DNA of 21,952 bases from positions 31,602-53,553 of the forward strand of contig CAMPET010000370.1 in NCBI GenBank assembly GCA_946803715.1, read 5' to 3'. This DNA is from Beroe ovata. Its lineage: Eukaryota; Ctenophora; Nuda; Beroida; Beroidae. Numbering within the stretch: the stretch's first letter is position 1; each line of letters begins with the position of its first letter. The notes under the pieces are model-generated. The model saw only the letters and a list, made by a program, of their open reading frames with translations, was not told the origin of the DNA and searched no databases. This document shows positions 1 to 7,944 of the stretch, in pieces. The position numbers were made by a program, and so were the translations under genes.

Positions 1-42
1 TGTGTGTGTGTGTGTGTATGTGTGTGTGTGTGTGTGTGGTTG
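1..42. repeat. (TG)n microsatellite
   Basis: Nearly pure TG dinucleotides with one TA interruption run into a GT-rich stretch to about position 75. The tract is cut by the window edge, so its full length is unknown. Confidence 0.95.
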
Positions 43-275
43 TGTTCTGCCCGTGCGTGTGTGTTCGTTTGTGTAGGTGAGGTGAGGTATGGGTATGTTT
101 CTTTGTTTCGCTGTGCCTGTTACTAGAGTTTGCCTGCCTGTGCCCTCCCTTCGTAATAGAATATCGTAAAATCCGGGCTCGCGCTTTCTCCAGTTATGCC
201 CATATTTAGGGAGGATTTGTAAAGCATGTGCGCCGTGCGGCTGTTCAGTGAAATCCACAGTGTGGATGTTTGGTA

Positions 276-2402
276 ATGACTAAATATGCAGTTATGAGAT
301 CTCAGTCACACACACGCGCGCGATATTGTGATGATCTGGAGTATGGAGTTAGATATGAAAAGTTACATAATTCTGTATCCAAGTATCTTCAGGTGGATGA
401 ACTGTCGATGAAGGTTGCAGGCCAGGAGAAGGAGTTGGAGGAAAGGGACAGGCACATTGCATCCCTTCTTGATGAAATTAGGATACTGAAAGATAACAAA
501 CCTCCGAGTAAGTGTCAAGTAACCAGCGTAGGTGAAACACTGACACTGAATAAGAATTATGCTTATCGATTTTAATCTGGATTTTCTACAGAATATCAAC
601 GTTTCGATTCCCTTTCTGACCCCTGCTGACTTTTCAGGTCCGATACCCCAAATTGTAATAGAGGACCCGGATGGTCAGCCACAATGTGATGGATGTCTCC
701 AGAAATCTCAGCAGATCGCGACTCTCCAGGACTCTGTGGCGAGGGTGAGCTCATAATTCTGAGAATTTTATTGTAAAAAGTCCATTTTATGTAAGTTCGT
801 CAGTCTAGTTGTTTAGTACTCTGGCAGAGGGAAAGTTCGTCCATGACGACCTCATTTTGAGGCAGGGCTATTGTGAACACTCCCTATTTGGGCACGTGTG
901 AGCTATGAGTGCGTCACACGAGCAATATGTAATGCTGTAATTTCAGAACGAAGACGTGTGTGTTGAGCTATGTACCCAAACGAAACAAGTCATCAATGCT
1001 GCTCAAGAGGAAAGCTCCGAACTGAGGAATGATGTCACAGCTCTCAAATCTGAGTTCGATCATTTCACACTTGAAGTGAGGGGAGTTATTCAGAGTTACG
1101 CGGACACGATGCTCGCATCCTCACAAGTGACCACGCCCATTTCCGCTGCGAGTGTAGCGTGTCAGACAATTGTCACGCACAAGCCACGTGTGCTGCCTAC
1201 TCCCACTAAGGAGGGTTCAGATTATAGTGCCGCGCACTCAGTGGATAGCACGTGGAATGGTGGCGCGCACTCAGTGGATAGCACGTGGAATGGTGGCGCG
1301 CATGAACACGGCCTGCAGTGTTGTCGGAGTGCACAGACATCGCTGACGAATCTTGCGACCGAGGTGGCTGCGGAGCAAGCGGAACATTTCCGACGTAAGG
1401 AGGAGGGGTATAAGCGTGACCTGTTTGACTTGAGAGTGAAGTTAAAAGAGTTGGAGGCGAAGATGATACACTTGAAGAGGAAAGCGGAGGAGATAAAGGG
1501 CAATATGCCCGTGGAAATCCCCCCTGAGGGTCTCAGCAATGAGAAGGTATGAAGCAATGGTGTGTGGATCTCATTCACCTGGATTCCGGAAGTGTTAGGG
1601 ATATCCGATATAAGGACAGAGTTTTCTTAACTCTGTAGTTCGCTAATGATCGATACCACTCCCCCCATATCCTCTCTCTCCTCGTATACTAAACTCTGTA
1701 GTTCACTGTAGATACCACTCCCCCCTTATCCTCCCTCTCCTCGTCTACTTACTATATCCTCTCTCTCTCTCAGTTGTTGGAGATGGTCCAGGACCGTGAA
1801 AACACTCTGCAACAAGTGAGACGGCTCCACGGCCAGAACCTGGCCACGATGAGGAGACGACATGACAAGGTCGTGAGCAGCCTCCAGAGTACGATTGATC
1901 AGCTGGAATCTTCTCTACAGCAACTCGTGCCATCGGCCTGGTGAGAATCATACTCATTATACTACAACTCTAATACAGAATACTTGATGTGTGTGTGTGT
2001 GTTGACCGAGCTATGATTATCGTCAATCTCCACAGAATGGGCATTTTGTACCACAATTTCAGTGTTTCTTCCACGTGTCCCAGATTTCATTGTCACGGTA
2101 TTCGCATGCAGCATGGAATAGTATTCCTGTTTTGCATCTCGATAAGTCAAGGTCGTCAGTTTTGCCGCTCTCATTATCAATTTCATCTGTCAGCTGTGTT
2201 TATCACTCCTCCTAATGAGACAGTTTTCCATCTTATTCACGTGTGTTATTGCACGCGTGTTAGCAACATATTACCAATCTTATCATTGTACAGGTCACGT
2301 ATCATAGTGACAATGGGAACTAGTGACAAGTCACTCACGCCCCTAATCCCTAGCATCCTGCCCAGTGCCGACACGCATATTGGGCGCAGAGTTTACTTGT
2401 AA
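276..2402 (+). CDS. Coiled-coil protein, five exons, unidentified
   Basis: Proposed exons are 276-507, 638-744, 947-1546, 1774-1940 and 2294-2402. All introns are GT/AG (donors GTAAGT, GTGAGC, GTATGA, GTGAGA) and all phases agree, giving 405 codons including TAA. I do not recognise the family. Most of the product is charged, Gln/Glu/Lys/Arg-rich helix typical of coiled coil, in exon 1 (ELEERDRHIASLLDEI) and in the second half (KLKELEAKMIHLKRKAEE, TLQQVRRLHGQNLATMRRR). The middle is a Ser/Thr/Pro linker with short CTQT, ACQT and SAQT motifs resembling dynein light chain LC8 anchor sites (inference). Exon 3 holds a perfect 11-residue tandem duplication. The ATG at 276 is the first after an in-frame stop at 249-251, but an acceptor at 259-260 or nearer the coiled coil could mean upstream exons. 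If the last intron is retained, the protein ends at TGA 1942-1944. Confidence 0.72.
1231..1302 (+). repeat. 33-bp in-frame tandem duplication in exon 3
   Basis: Units 1231-1263 and 1264-1296 are identical, and 1297-1302 begins a third copy. Each unit encodes 11 residues (HSVDSTWNGGA in rotation), so the duplication keeps the reading frame of the coiled-coil gene. The perfect identity suggests recent origin. Confidence 0.95.
1631..1750 (+). repeat. Two-copy ~63-bp repeat inside intron 3
   Basis: Copies start at CTCTGTAGTT (1631 and 1694). Each carries GATACCACTCCCCCC followed by a CT-rich run. The second copy supplies the polypyrimidine tract ahead of the exon 4 acceptor at 1772-1773, so the duplication doubles potential 3' splice-site material. 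Confidence 0.85.
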
Positions 2403-3075
2403 TGTGATCACAAGATTTTACGTAAAATTTTTCGTTATTAACGCTATTCTACCATGCGATTCAACTTCAAGGTACTCCACAAGTCCCCTGAACGGGGTTG
2501 AGAAACCCACGGCCGACAATATCTCAGCATCCTGTCGACAGGGACACTTTAGTGCCTGTGAGTGACTGCTGATACCCAACATGAGACATGTTAATGATCA
2601 TTATTAAGTTTTACTGACAATGCAATTGATTAGAAAATATGGCTCAAATAACTGAACCCTCTGGATTCTTATTCATGATAAACTCCTGTTTTAGGTGCGG
2701 TCATAGCAGACGACCTCTCCCAGCATTGATAAACCCCAGGATATTTCCCCATCTTCAGACAAACAGCAGCTCTCCCGCTTGCCTGCTTGACCAGCTATGT
2801 AGCAAATCGATAAGCATGTGGACAGTCGACATCGGACATTCATAATGATATTGATAAACAATTTGGACTGTTTGCTTGTAGTTGTTTGGATATAAAAGTC
2901 TAGACTGTTAAGTTTCACAGTTAATTAGATAATACTAATACTATTTTAGTAATAGTGAAATTGAAGGTAAAACTGTTTTCTCTTTTTAATATCGATGTTT
3001 GACGGATGCTTACAGTTTCCTGTTTCCATCGTTGCACAATGCACACTTTCACGGTCGAAAGTCACTGTAAGTACA
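2403..3075. other. Intergenic, no supported gene
   Basis: A moderately AT-rich stretch after the coiled-coil gene. Short ORFs exist but lack protein-like composition or matching splice phases. I see no clear polyadenylation signal, repeat or RNA gene. Confidence 0.5.
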
Positions 3076-3341
3076 CTCGTACTAAATTCATCGCCCTAAT
3101 TTTTTGAAAATTCTTATTTTTGTCTCTTTTTAGGAATAGGTAAAACAGACGAGTTATGGGCGACGAACTGATTTGGTCACGTGACCAGACATTTTCCACT
3201 TAATCGCGTTTTAAACCCTTGGGTTAGGGTTTGGGTCAGGGTGAGGGTTTGGAAGTATCCCGTAGGGTTTGAGATGGGTCAGGAAACCGAAAAAAAATAA
3301 GTCGCGTGATGAAATTAGGGCGATGAATTTAGTACGAGCCC
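3076..3341. repeat. Small inverted repeat at outer edge of repeat A
   Basis: CTCGTACTAAATTCATCGCC from 3076, with the CCTAATTTT that follows, is mirrored as the reverse complement at about 3312-3341. The right arm lies inside repeat A, so the left arm is an extra inverted fragment of the same family, about 210 bp away. Confidence 0.75.
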
Positions 3342-3646
3342 TATAAGTATAAGTGTGAAGTATAGAGCGGACACTGGAGTACAGATTGAATGACTTTATC
3401 ATGATGAAGAATAGTTTAACCAAGATGAAGACCACCAAGATCATGAATACTTGTCAAGCTAAGATAGATATTGAATATGGAATATTGCACTGAAATATCT
3501 ATCAATGATTGTCCGGATGTCGGATTTCAATAGAATTTTTATCTGACCTCTGTTTCTCGTGATTGGCGCTTCCAGTTCCAGTTCCACCGAGGACCCGGCC
3601 GCGGAACAGCTGCAGCTGCCTTCGATGAAGCTGAAGGCGCAAAATT
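3150..3646 (-). mobile_element. Dispersed repeat, copy A (inverted)
   Basis: The reverse complement of this stretch matches copy B (about 4170-4640) and part of copy C. Landmarks in element orientation are GAAGGCAGCTG near the inner end, CAGAGGTCAGATAAAA, CAATATTCCATATTCAATATC, a degenerate CCCTAA/CCCTGA stretch, and GGTCACGTGACC near the outer end. A and B form an inverted repeat with arms of about 480-500 bp and a spacer of about 520 bp. Copy A keeps the uninterrupted site GACAATCATTGAT (complement of 3501-3513) where copy C carries a MITE. No transposase is visible, so it is non-autonomous or a relic. Confidence 0.8.
3212..3243 (-). repeat. Degenerate telomere-like repeat in copy A
   Basis: GGGTTAGGGTTTGGGTCAGG followed by GTGAGGGTTTGG resembles the animal telomere unit TTAGGG with drift. 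Counterparts lie at about 4517-4576 in copy B and 6219-6306 in copy C, so it is part of the element rather than a chromosome end. Confidence 0.75.
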
Positions 3647-4169
3647 ATTGATATGATATTCTCAGACTTGTCATGCGATGCAATGCTAGAGTGCTACTGC
3701 ACAGTGCACTACTGCACTGCTACACCGCTGATGCAAGCCGCGAACTGTCTGAAGCTGAGAATAACTATAAGTATAAGTTTGCGCCGCGCGCCCGCAAAAC
3801 GAAACGCTCGACGCGACATGAGTCGACAAGGTCTATCATTGTGCACACGTTGCGCGCCCCTGTTCTACTCAGTGAACTGAAAAGTCGTAGAAAAGACGGA
3901 GACGCGCAGCGCGCGCGGAGTATTTGGGTCACGCACTGCGTGACTCACGCAGCGCGGGAACATCTATCATCAATCGACAATCTCAGACAGCTACTGAACA
4001 CACGCCGCTAGAGCCGTTGCATCGCACATCAGCAATCATATCAGTGTTCTCGCGCTGCGTGACCTTGCCGGATGTTATCTGTCCACTGTTTCTTGCGCGG
4101 CGCGCTTCCTTTTTAGTTTCTAAAAAACAGAGGTCAGATAAAACATAAAAACGGTGTTTCTTGCGCGCG
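3647..4169. mobile_element. Palindrome-rich spacer between copies A and B
   Basis: The spacer is rich in GCGCGC. At about 4067-4110 it holds a half copy of the terminal sequence seen in the 5481-5597 element (TTGCCGGATGTTATCTGTCC, then ACTGTTTCTTGCGCG). A second related end follows (TAAAAAACAGAGGTCAGATA, then AAACATAAAAAC). Overlapping ORFs here follow the CG-rich palindromes and are not treated as genes. Confidence 0.55.
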
Positions 4170-5300
4170 CCTTCACAGCACACTTCAGGTTCAACGAAGG
4201 CAGCTGTTCCACGTCCGGCCCTTGATGGAACTGGAAGCGCACGAGAAACAGAGGTCAGATAAAAATTCTATTGAAATCCGACATATTTCAGTGCAATATT
4301 CCATATTCAATATCTATCTTAGCTTGACAAGTATTCATGATCTTGGTGGTCTTGGTTGAAGTTTAAACTATTCTTCATAATGATACTCCAGTGTCAATCT
4401 GTACTCCAGTGTCCGCTCTATACTTTATACTTATACTTATAGGGCTCGTACTAAATTCATCATTTATCACCCTAATTTCATCACGCGACTTATTTTTTTG
4501 GTTTCCTGACTCATCTCAAACCCTAACCCACGGGATAGTTCCAAACCCTCACCCTGACCCTAACCCTGACCCAAACGCACGATTAAGTGGAAAATGTCTG
4601 GTCACGTGACCAAATCAGTTTTTCGCCCATAATTCGCCAGGGAAGGATATGTACCCTGCATCACATGGGGTGATTCGGAATCAGCGCCTAAAAATAAGTC
4701 GATTTACAAGGAACTGTTCAGAGTCTGTGTACTGAATGCCAAAAGTTGATATGGGTGGATAATATCCACTGGATATAGCTTAGACATCTGATAAACCGCC
4801 CAGAATTAACCGCTTACCCGACTCAAACTCTCATAACAATCCACAACACAAACGTGACAACTCAGAAATGACTAACAACACGCTCACTCATCCCCACTCG
4901 TAACCATAGCAGCGGTCACTTTCGCTCAAAACTGGTACATGCATCTCGTTACGTAGATAGATGATACAAACAGAATTTGCATGTTTATGATATAGATTCA
5001 GTAAAATCTACAAAATTGACTTATCACCACACAAATCTAGTGGGATCCTGGGTAAAAACAAAATGATGATATGATTGAGTCTAAGATCACCTCTACAATC
5101 TACATCACTATTTCTTTACAAAGTGAAATAGTGTTCCAAAAAACTCTGGGACCATACCACAAAGATGGAAAATTATCAGCAGCAGTGATTCTGTGTTTAA
5201 AGGACCATGGTACTATTCAACTCCCTCTAAACAGCCTCCACAACTGGACTATATAAAGGACTCTGTGCATTGAACTCTGTGTAACGACACTATGTAAAGA
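4121..5300 (+). mobile_element. Dispersed repeat, copy B
   Basis: This is the longest copy. Its first part is inverted relative to copy A. From the TAAAAAACAGAGGT motif through TCACTATTTCTTTACAAA (ending about 5128) it runs in direct orientation with copy C, with only scattered differences by eye. Beyond 5128 copy B continues into sequence absent from C; its true right end is not defined, and 5300 is an estimate. It lacks the bases around the MITE target present in A and C, consistent with a small deletion. No substantial ORF has protein-like composition. Confidence 0.75.
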
Positions 5301-5337
5301 TTCTNAGTCGATCAGTGCATATGAGACTTATGCGTCG

Positions 5338-5358
5338 CGCACCCCAGTTCTGGGGGTG
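5338..5358. repeat. GC-rich hairpin
   Basis: GCACCCCAG and CTGGGGGTGC flank a TT spacer, forming a stem with one extra G. It lies between repeat copies B and C. Confidence 0.6.
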
Positions 5359-5480
5359 CCTATAGTGGCGCGTCTACTTTTTAGTTTTATTTTACGACTT
5401 TTCACATTTCACAACTTTGCGCACGGCGCACGCCAATGGAATTGGTCTCGCGCGTCAGGAGGCCGCGGCCTCAGTCTGCA

Positions 5481-5597
5481 TTTGCCGGATGTTATTTGTC
5501 CACTGTTTCTTGCGCGCGGCGCGCCTTCATTGAGAGCCGAAACAAGCCTTCGATGACGTCGCGCGCAAGAAACAGTGGACAGATAACATTCGGCAAA
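5481..5597. mobile_element. 117-bp palindromic MITE-like element
   Basis: The left end TTTGCCGGATGTTATTTGTC, continuing CACTGTTTCTTGCGCGCG, matches the reverse complement of the right end with about two mismatches over some 38 bp, leaving a core of about 40 bp. I see no target duplication. A related half end lies at 4067-4110, and a diverged version of the motif (CTGTTTC next to GCGCGC) recurs at 5694-5860 and 16921-16950. Confidence 0.8.
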
Positions 5598-5693
5598 GTT
5601 TAATGAAAAGAAGAGTCAAATAAGGGGCGCGCAACAGTACATGTCTACATGATTAAATTGATAATGATATTGGAATATTGGATCTGTCGTCAG

Positions 5694-6854
5694 ATTTTAT
5701 CTGACCTCTGTTTCTAAAAAACAGAGGTTAGACAAAACATAAAAACAGTGCTGCTCGCGCGCGCTTTCAGCTTCAACGAAGGCAGCTGTTCATGTTCCAC
5801 GTCTGGCCCTCGATGGAACTGGAAGCGCATGAGAAACAGAGGTCAGAGGTCAGATAAAACTTTATTAAAATCCGACATCCCGACAATCATTGTAGGATTT
5901 TACCCTACCGTCGGTGCGCGCGATTTTCAATCCGCCCCAGGGATAAAATCCCGCCAGCAAGGGTAGGGTGAAATCCTACAAGACAATCATTGATAGATAC
6001 TTCAGTGCAATATTCCATATTCAATATCTATCTTAGCTTGACAAGTATTCATGATCTTGGTGGTCTTGGTTAAACTATTCTTCATAATGATACTCCAGTG
6101 TCAATCTGTACTCCAGTGTCTGCTCTATACTTCATACTAATACTTATAGGGCTTGTACTAAATTCATCACCCTAATTTCATCATGGGACTTATTTTTTTT
6201 GGTTTCCTGACTCATCTCAAACCCTAACCCTAACCCATAGGATAGTTCCTAAGTTCCAAACCCTCACCCTGACCCTAACCCTGTCCCAAAAACTAACCCA
6301 AGGGTTTAAAATGCGATTAAGTGGAAAATGTCTGGTCACGTGACCAAATCAGTTTTTCGCCCATAATTCACCAGGGAAGGATATTTACCCTGCATCACAT
6401 GGGGTGATTCGGAATCAGTGCCTAAAAATAAGTTGATTTACAAGGAACTAGGGGACCTGTTCAGAGTCTGTGTACTGAATGCCAAAAGGTGATATGGGTG
6501 GATATAGCTTAGACATCTGAGAAACTGCCCAGAATTAACCGCTTACCCAACTCAAACTCTCATAACAATCCACAAAACAAACGTGACAACTCAGAAATGA
6601 CTAACAACACGCTCACTCATCCCCACTCGTAACCATAGCAGCGGTCACTTTCGCTCAAAACTGGTACATGCATCTCGTTACGTAGATAGATGATACAAAC
6701 ATTTGCAAGTTTATGATATAGATTCAGTAAAATCTACAAAATTAACTTATCACCACACAAATCTAGCGGAATCCTGGGTAAAAACAAAATGATGATATGA
6801 TTGAATCTAAGATCACCTCTACAATCTACATCACTATTTCTTTACAAAATGAAA
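5694..6854 (+). mobile_element. Dispersed repeat, copy C, with nested MITE
   Basis: It starts at TTTTATCTGACCTCTGTTTC, whose inverted counterpart is at 5832-5860, so the first 165 bp is itself an inverted-repeat module. From about 5713 it aligns with copy B through telomere-like CCCTAA repeats, GGTCACGTGACC and AACTCTCATAACAATCCAC, up to CTTTACAAAATGAAA at 6854. The match stops there and an 11-bp minisatellite begins about 30 bp later. The copy is interrupted at 5890-5981 by a MITE. Confidence 0.8.
5882..5989 (+). mobile_element. 92-bp MITE with 8-bp target-site duplication
   Basis: The element spans 5890-5981. Its ends TTGTAGGATTTTACCCTACC and GGTAGGGTGAAATCCTACAA are inverted repeats matching at 19 of 20 positions. 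GACAATCA flanks both sides (5882-5889, 5982-5989). Copy A carries the same locus uninterrupted, which confirms insertion. An 8-bp duplication is typical of hAT-like and some other cut-and-paste families; the superfamily is inferred only from that length. Internally GGGATAAAATCCC is a small palindrome. Relatives lie at 17219-17324 and 17354-17385. Confidence 0.88.
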
Positions 6855-6884
6855 GGGCATAAGTCCGTTTGCCACTTTGGCCAG

Positions 6885-7041
6885 GCGCCGGTCTTACGCA
6901 GGTCTAACGCCGGTCTAATGCCGGTCTAACGCCGGTCTAACGCCGGTCTAATGCAGGTTTGGCGCCGGTCTTGTGCAGGTTTGGCGCCGGTCTAATGCCG
7001 GTCTAATGCCAGTCTAACGCCGGTCTAACGCCGGTCTAACG
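6885..7041 (+). repeat. 11-bp minisatellite, GCCGGTCTAAC unit
   Basis: About fourteen units of GCCGGTCTAAY occur with variants (GCAGGTTTGGC, GCCAGTCTAAC). The array begins about 30 bp after repeat C loses homology and stops at an N (7042) next to a short TATATA run. Confidence 0.9.
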
Positions 7042-7309
7042 NTATATATATAATCGTAACCCTAAATACGACAAACACCCTTGATTTTGGCGATTTCAAG
7101 TTGTTATAACTCCGTCATTTTTTATCCGATTGACATGAAATTTTGGTTGCTGCCTCTCTATGGTCCAAATAGACGGAATACAAAGTTTCATAACAATCGG
7201 ATATATATAAGCGGTGTTATAGATAGTCGAAATTCGGCGAATCCGTAAAAACATATAGTAGGGTCTGGCAAGCGCGCAGCTTTTCGCGCGTTACATAAAC
7301 GCATCAAGC

Positions 7310-7342
7310 TCACCGAGTCGGCCCTTCGGGCCTCCTCGGTGA
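7310..7342 (-). repeat. Hairpin 1: 8-bp stem, GA/GA, 5-bp stem, GAA loop
   Basis: On the - strand it reads TCACCGAG, GA, GGCCC, GAA, GGGCC, GA, CTCGGTGA. The two GA dinucleotides oppose each other and can form tandem sheared G-A pairs. The + strand has TC, TTC, TC at the same positions. Confidence 0.9.
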
Positions 7343-7346
7343 CCGA

Positions 7347-7383
7347 GCTCGCAAAAAGGGCCCTTCGGGCCCTTTTTGCTCGC
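7347..7383 (-). repeat. Hairpin 2: 13-bp perfect stem, GAA loop
   Basis: On the - strand GCAAAAAGGGCCC and GGGCCCTTTTTGC enclose a GAA triloop (7364-7366). GA dinucleotides flank the stem on both sides and are closed by GC on each outer side, repeating the layout of the neighbouring hairpin. Confidence 0.9.
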
Positions 7384-7546
7384 ACGTTCAACATTAGCTA
7401 CAGATGCCGCGAGGGGCTTGCCAGCCCCTTGATATAGTTAGGCCTCTAAAGGGTGGCCTTATTAACAGTCTTTACGATTGACGAAGTGCCCTCCCTCAGC
7501 ACTACCGAGAAGCTGCTCATAGTACACTAAATTATATAATAGTTCA

Positions 7547-7644
7547 GTGCTGTAAAACTTATTTTCAATTCAATTCAATATGATCATAATGATGGACTGT
7601 CAGGAATCTGAATTGAATGGAATTGAATTATATTTTTACAGCAC
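7547..7644. mobile_element. 98-bp foldback MITE, GTGCTGTAAAA ends
   Basis: GTGCTGTAAAA at the left is mirrored by TTTTTACAGCAC at the right. Inner arms are built from CAATTCAATTCA and its complement around a core of about 30 bp. No target duplication is evident. Confidence 0.75.
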
Positions 7645-7944
7645 AATATCAATGAACATGAAGTACATTTTGTTCAAGGAAATTAGGGTCATGGTTGGGG
7701 TTAAAGTCCATTTACAGTTACGGTGAGGGTTGGAGTTAATGCCCAAAATATATGACAGATGTTCAATGTTCATATGGGACATTGTGTTTTTAAAGAAATA
7801 GAAATGGGGTCCCTTTAAATTTGGGGGAAGGTAATTAATGACTTAATTTTGATAAAGATATAAAGCTAGTAGATATGCTTCTTAAACACATGATAGAAAT
7901 TTAACATTCAACTTGTCAAATTATGAATACACTTCGAAAGGAAC

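Larger units (their letters stand above)
7048..7440 (-). mobile_element. Unclassified element with GC-rich hairpin array
   Basis: No plausible protein is encoded; a 68-codon open frame on the - strand merely follows the palindromes. CTGGCAAGC (7265-7273) is mirrored by GCTTGCCAG near 7417-7425, framing a block with two strong hairpins (7310-7342 and 7351-7379). A third small palindrome, AGGGGCT/AGCCCCT, sits at the right end. The left part is AT-rich and featureless. It looks like a non-autonomous repeat or structured RNA gene; which one cannot be decided here. Confidence 0.45.

Noticed and set aside
1222-1578. 118-codon - strand frame opposite exon 3
   Set aside because: It is the shadow of the coiled-coil exon, including its tandem duplication, with no splice or domain support.
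1989-2402. 137-codon open frame as a stand-alone gene
   Set aside because: The first two thirds have non-protein-like composition beginning in a GT repeat. Only the last part (2294-2402) fits, as the spliced final exon of the coiled-coil gene.
3212-3243. Interstitial telomere from chromosome fusion
   Set aside because: The same tract recurs at matching positions in repeat copies B and C, so it belongs to the element.
3653-4148. Overlapping frames of 75-112 codons
   Set aside because: They lie in CG-rich palindromic spacer between repeat copies, and several overlap in different frames with none favoured.
6885-7041. CRISPR-like array
   Set aside because: Units are contiguous 11-bp repeats without unique spacers, which is a minisatellite.
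7188-7394. 68-codon - strand frame (Arg/Ala-rich)
   Set aside because: It follows perfect hairpins and the residue pattern is dictated by the palindromes.
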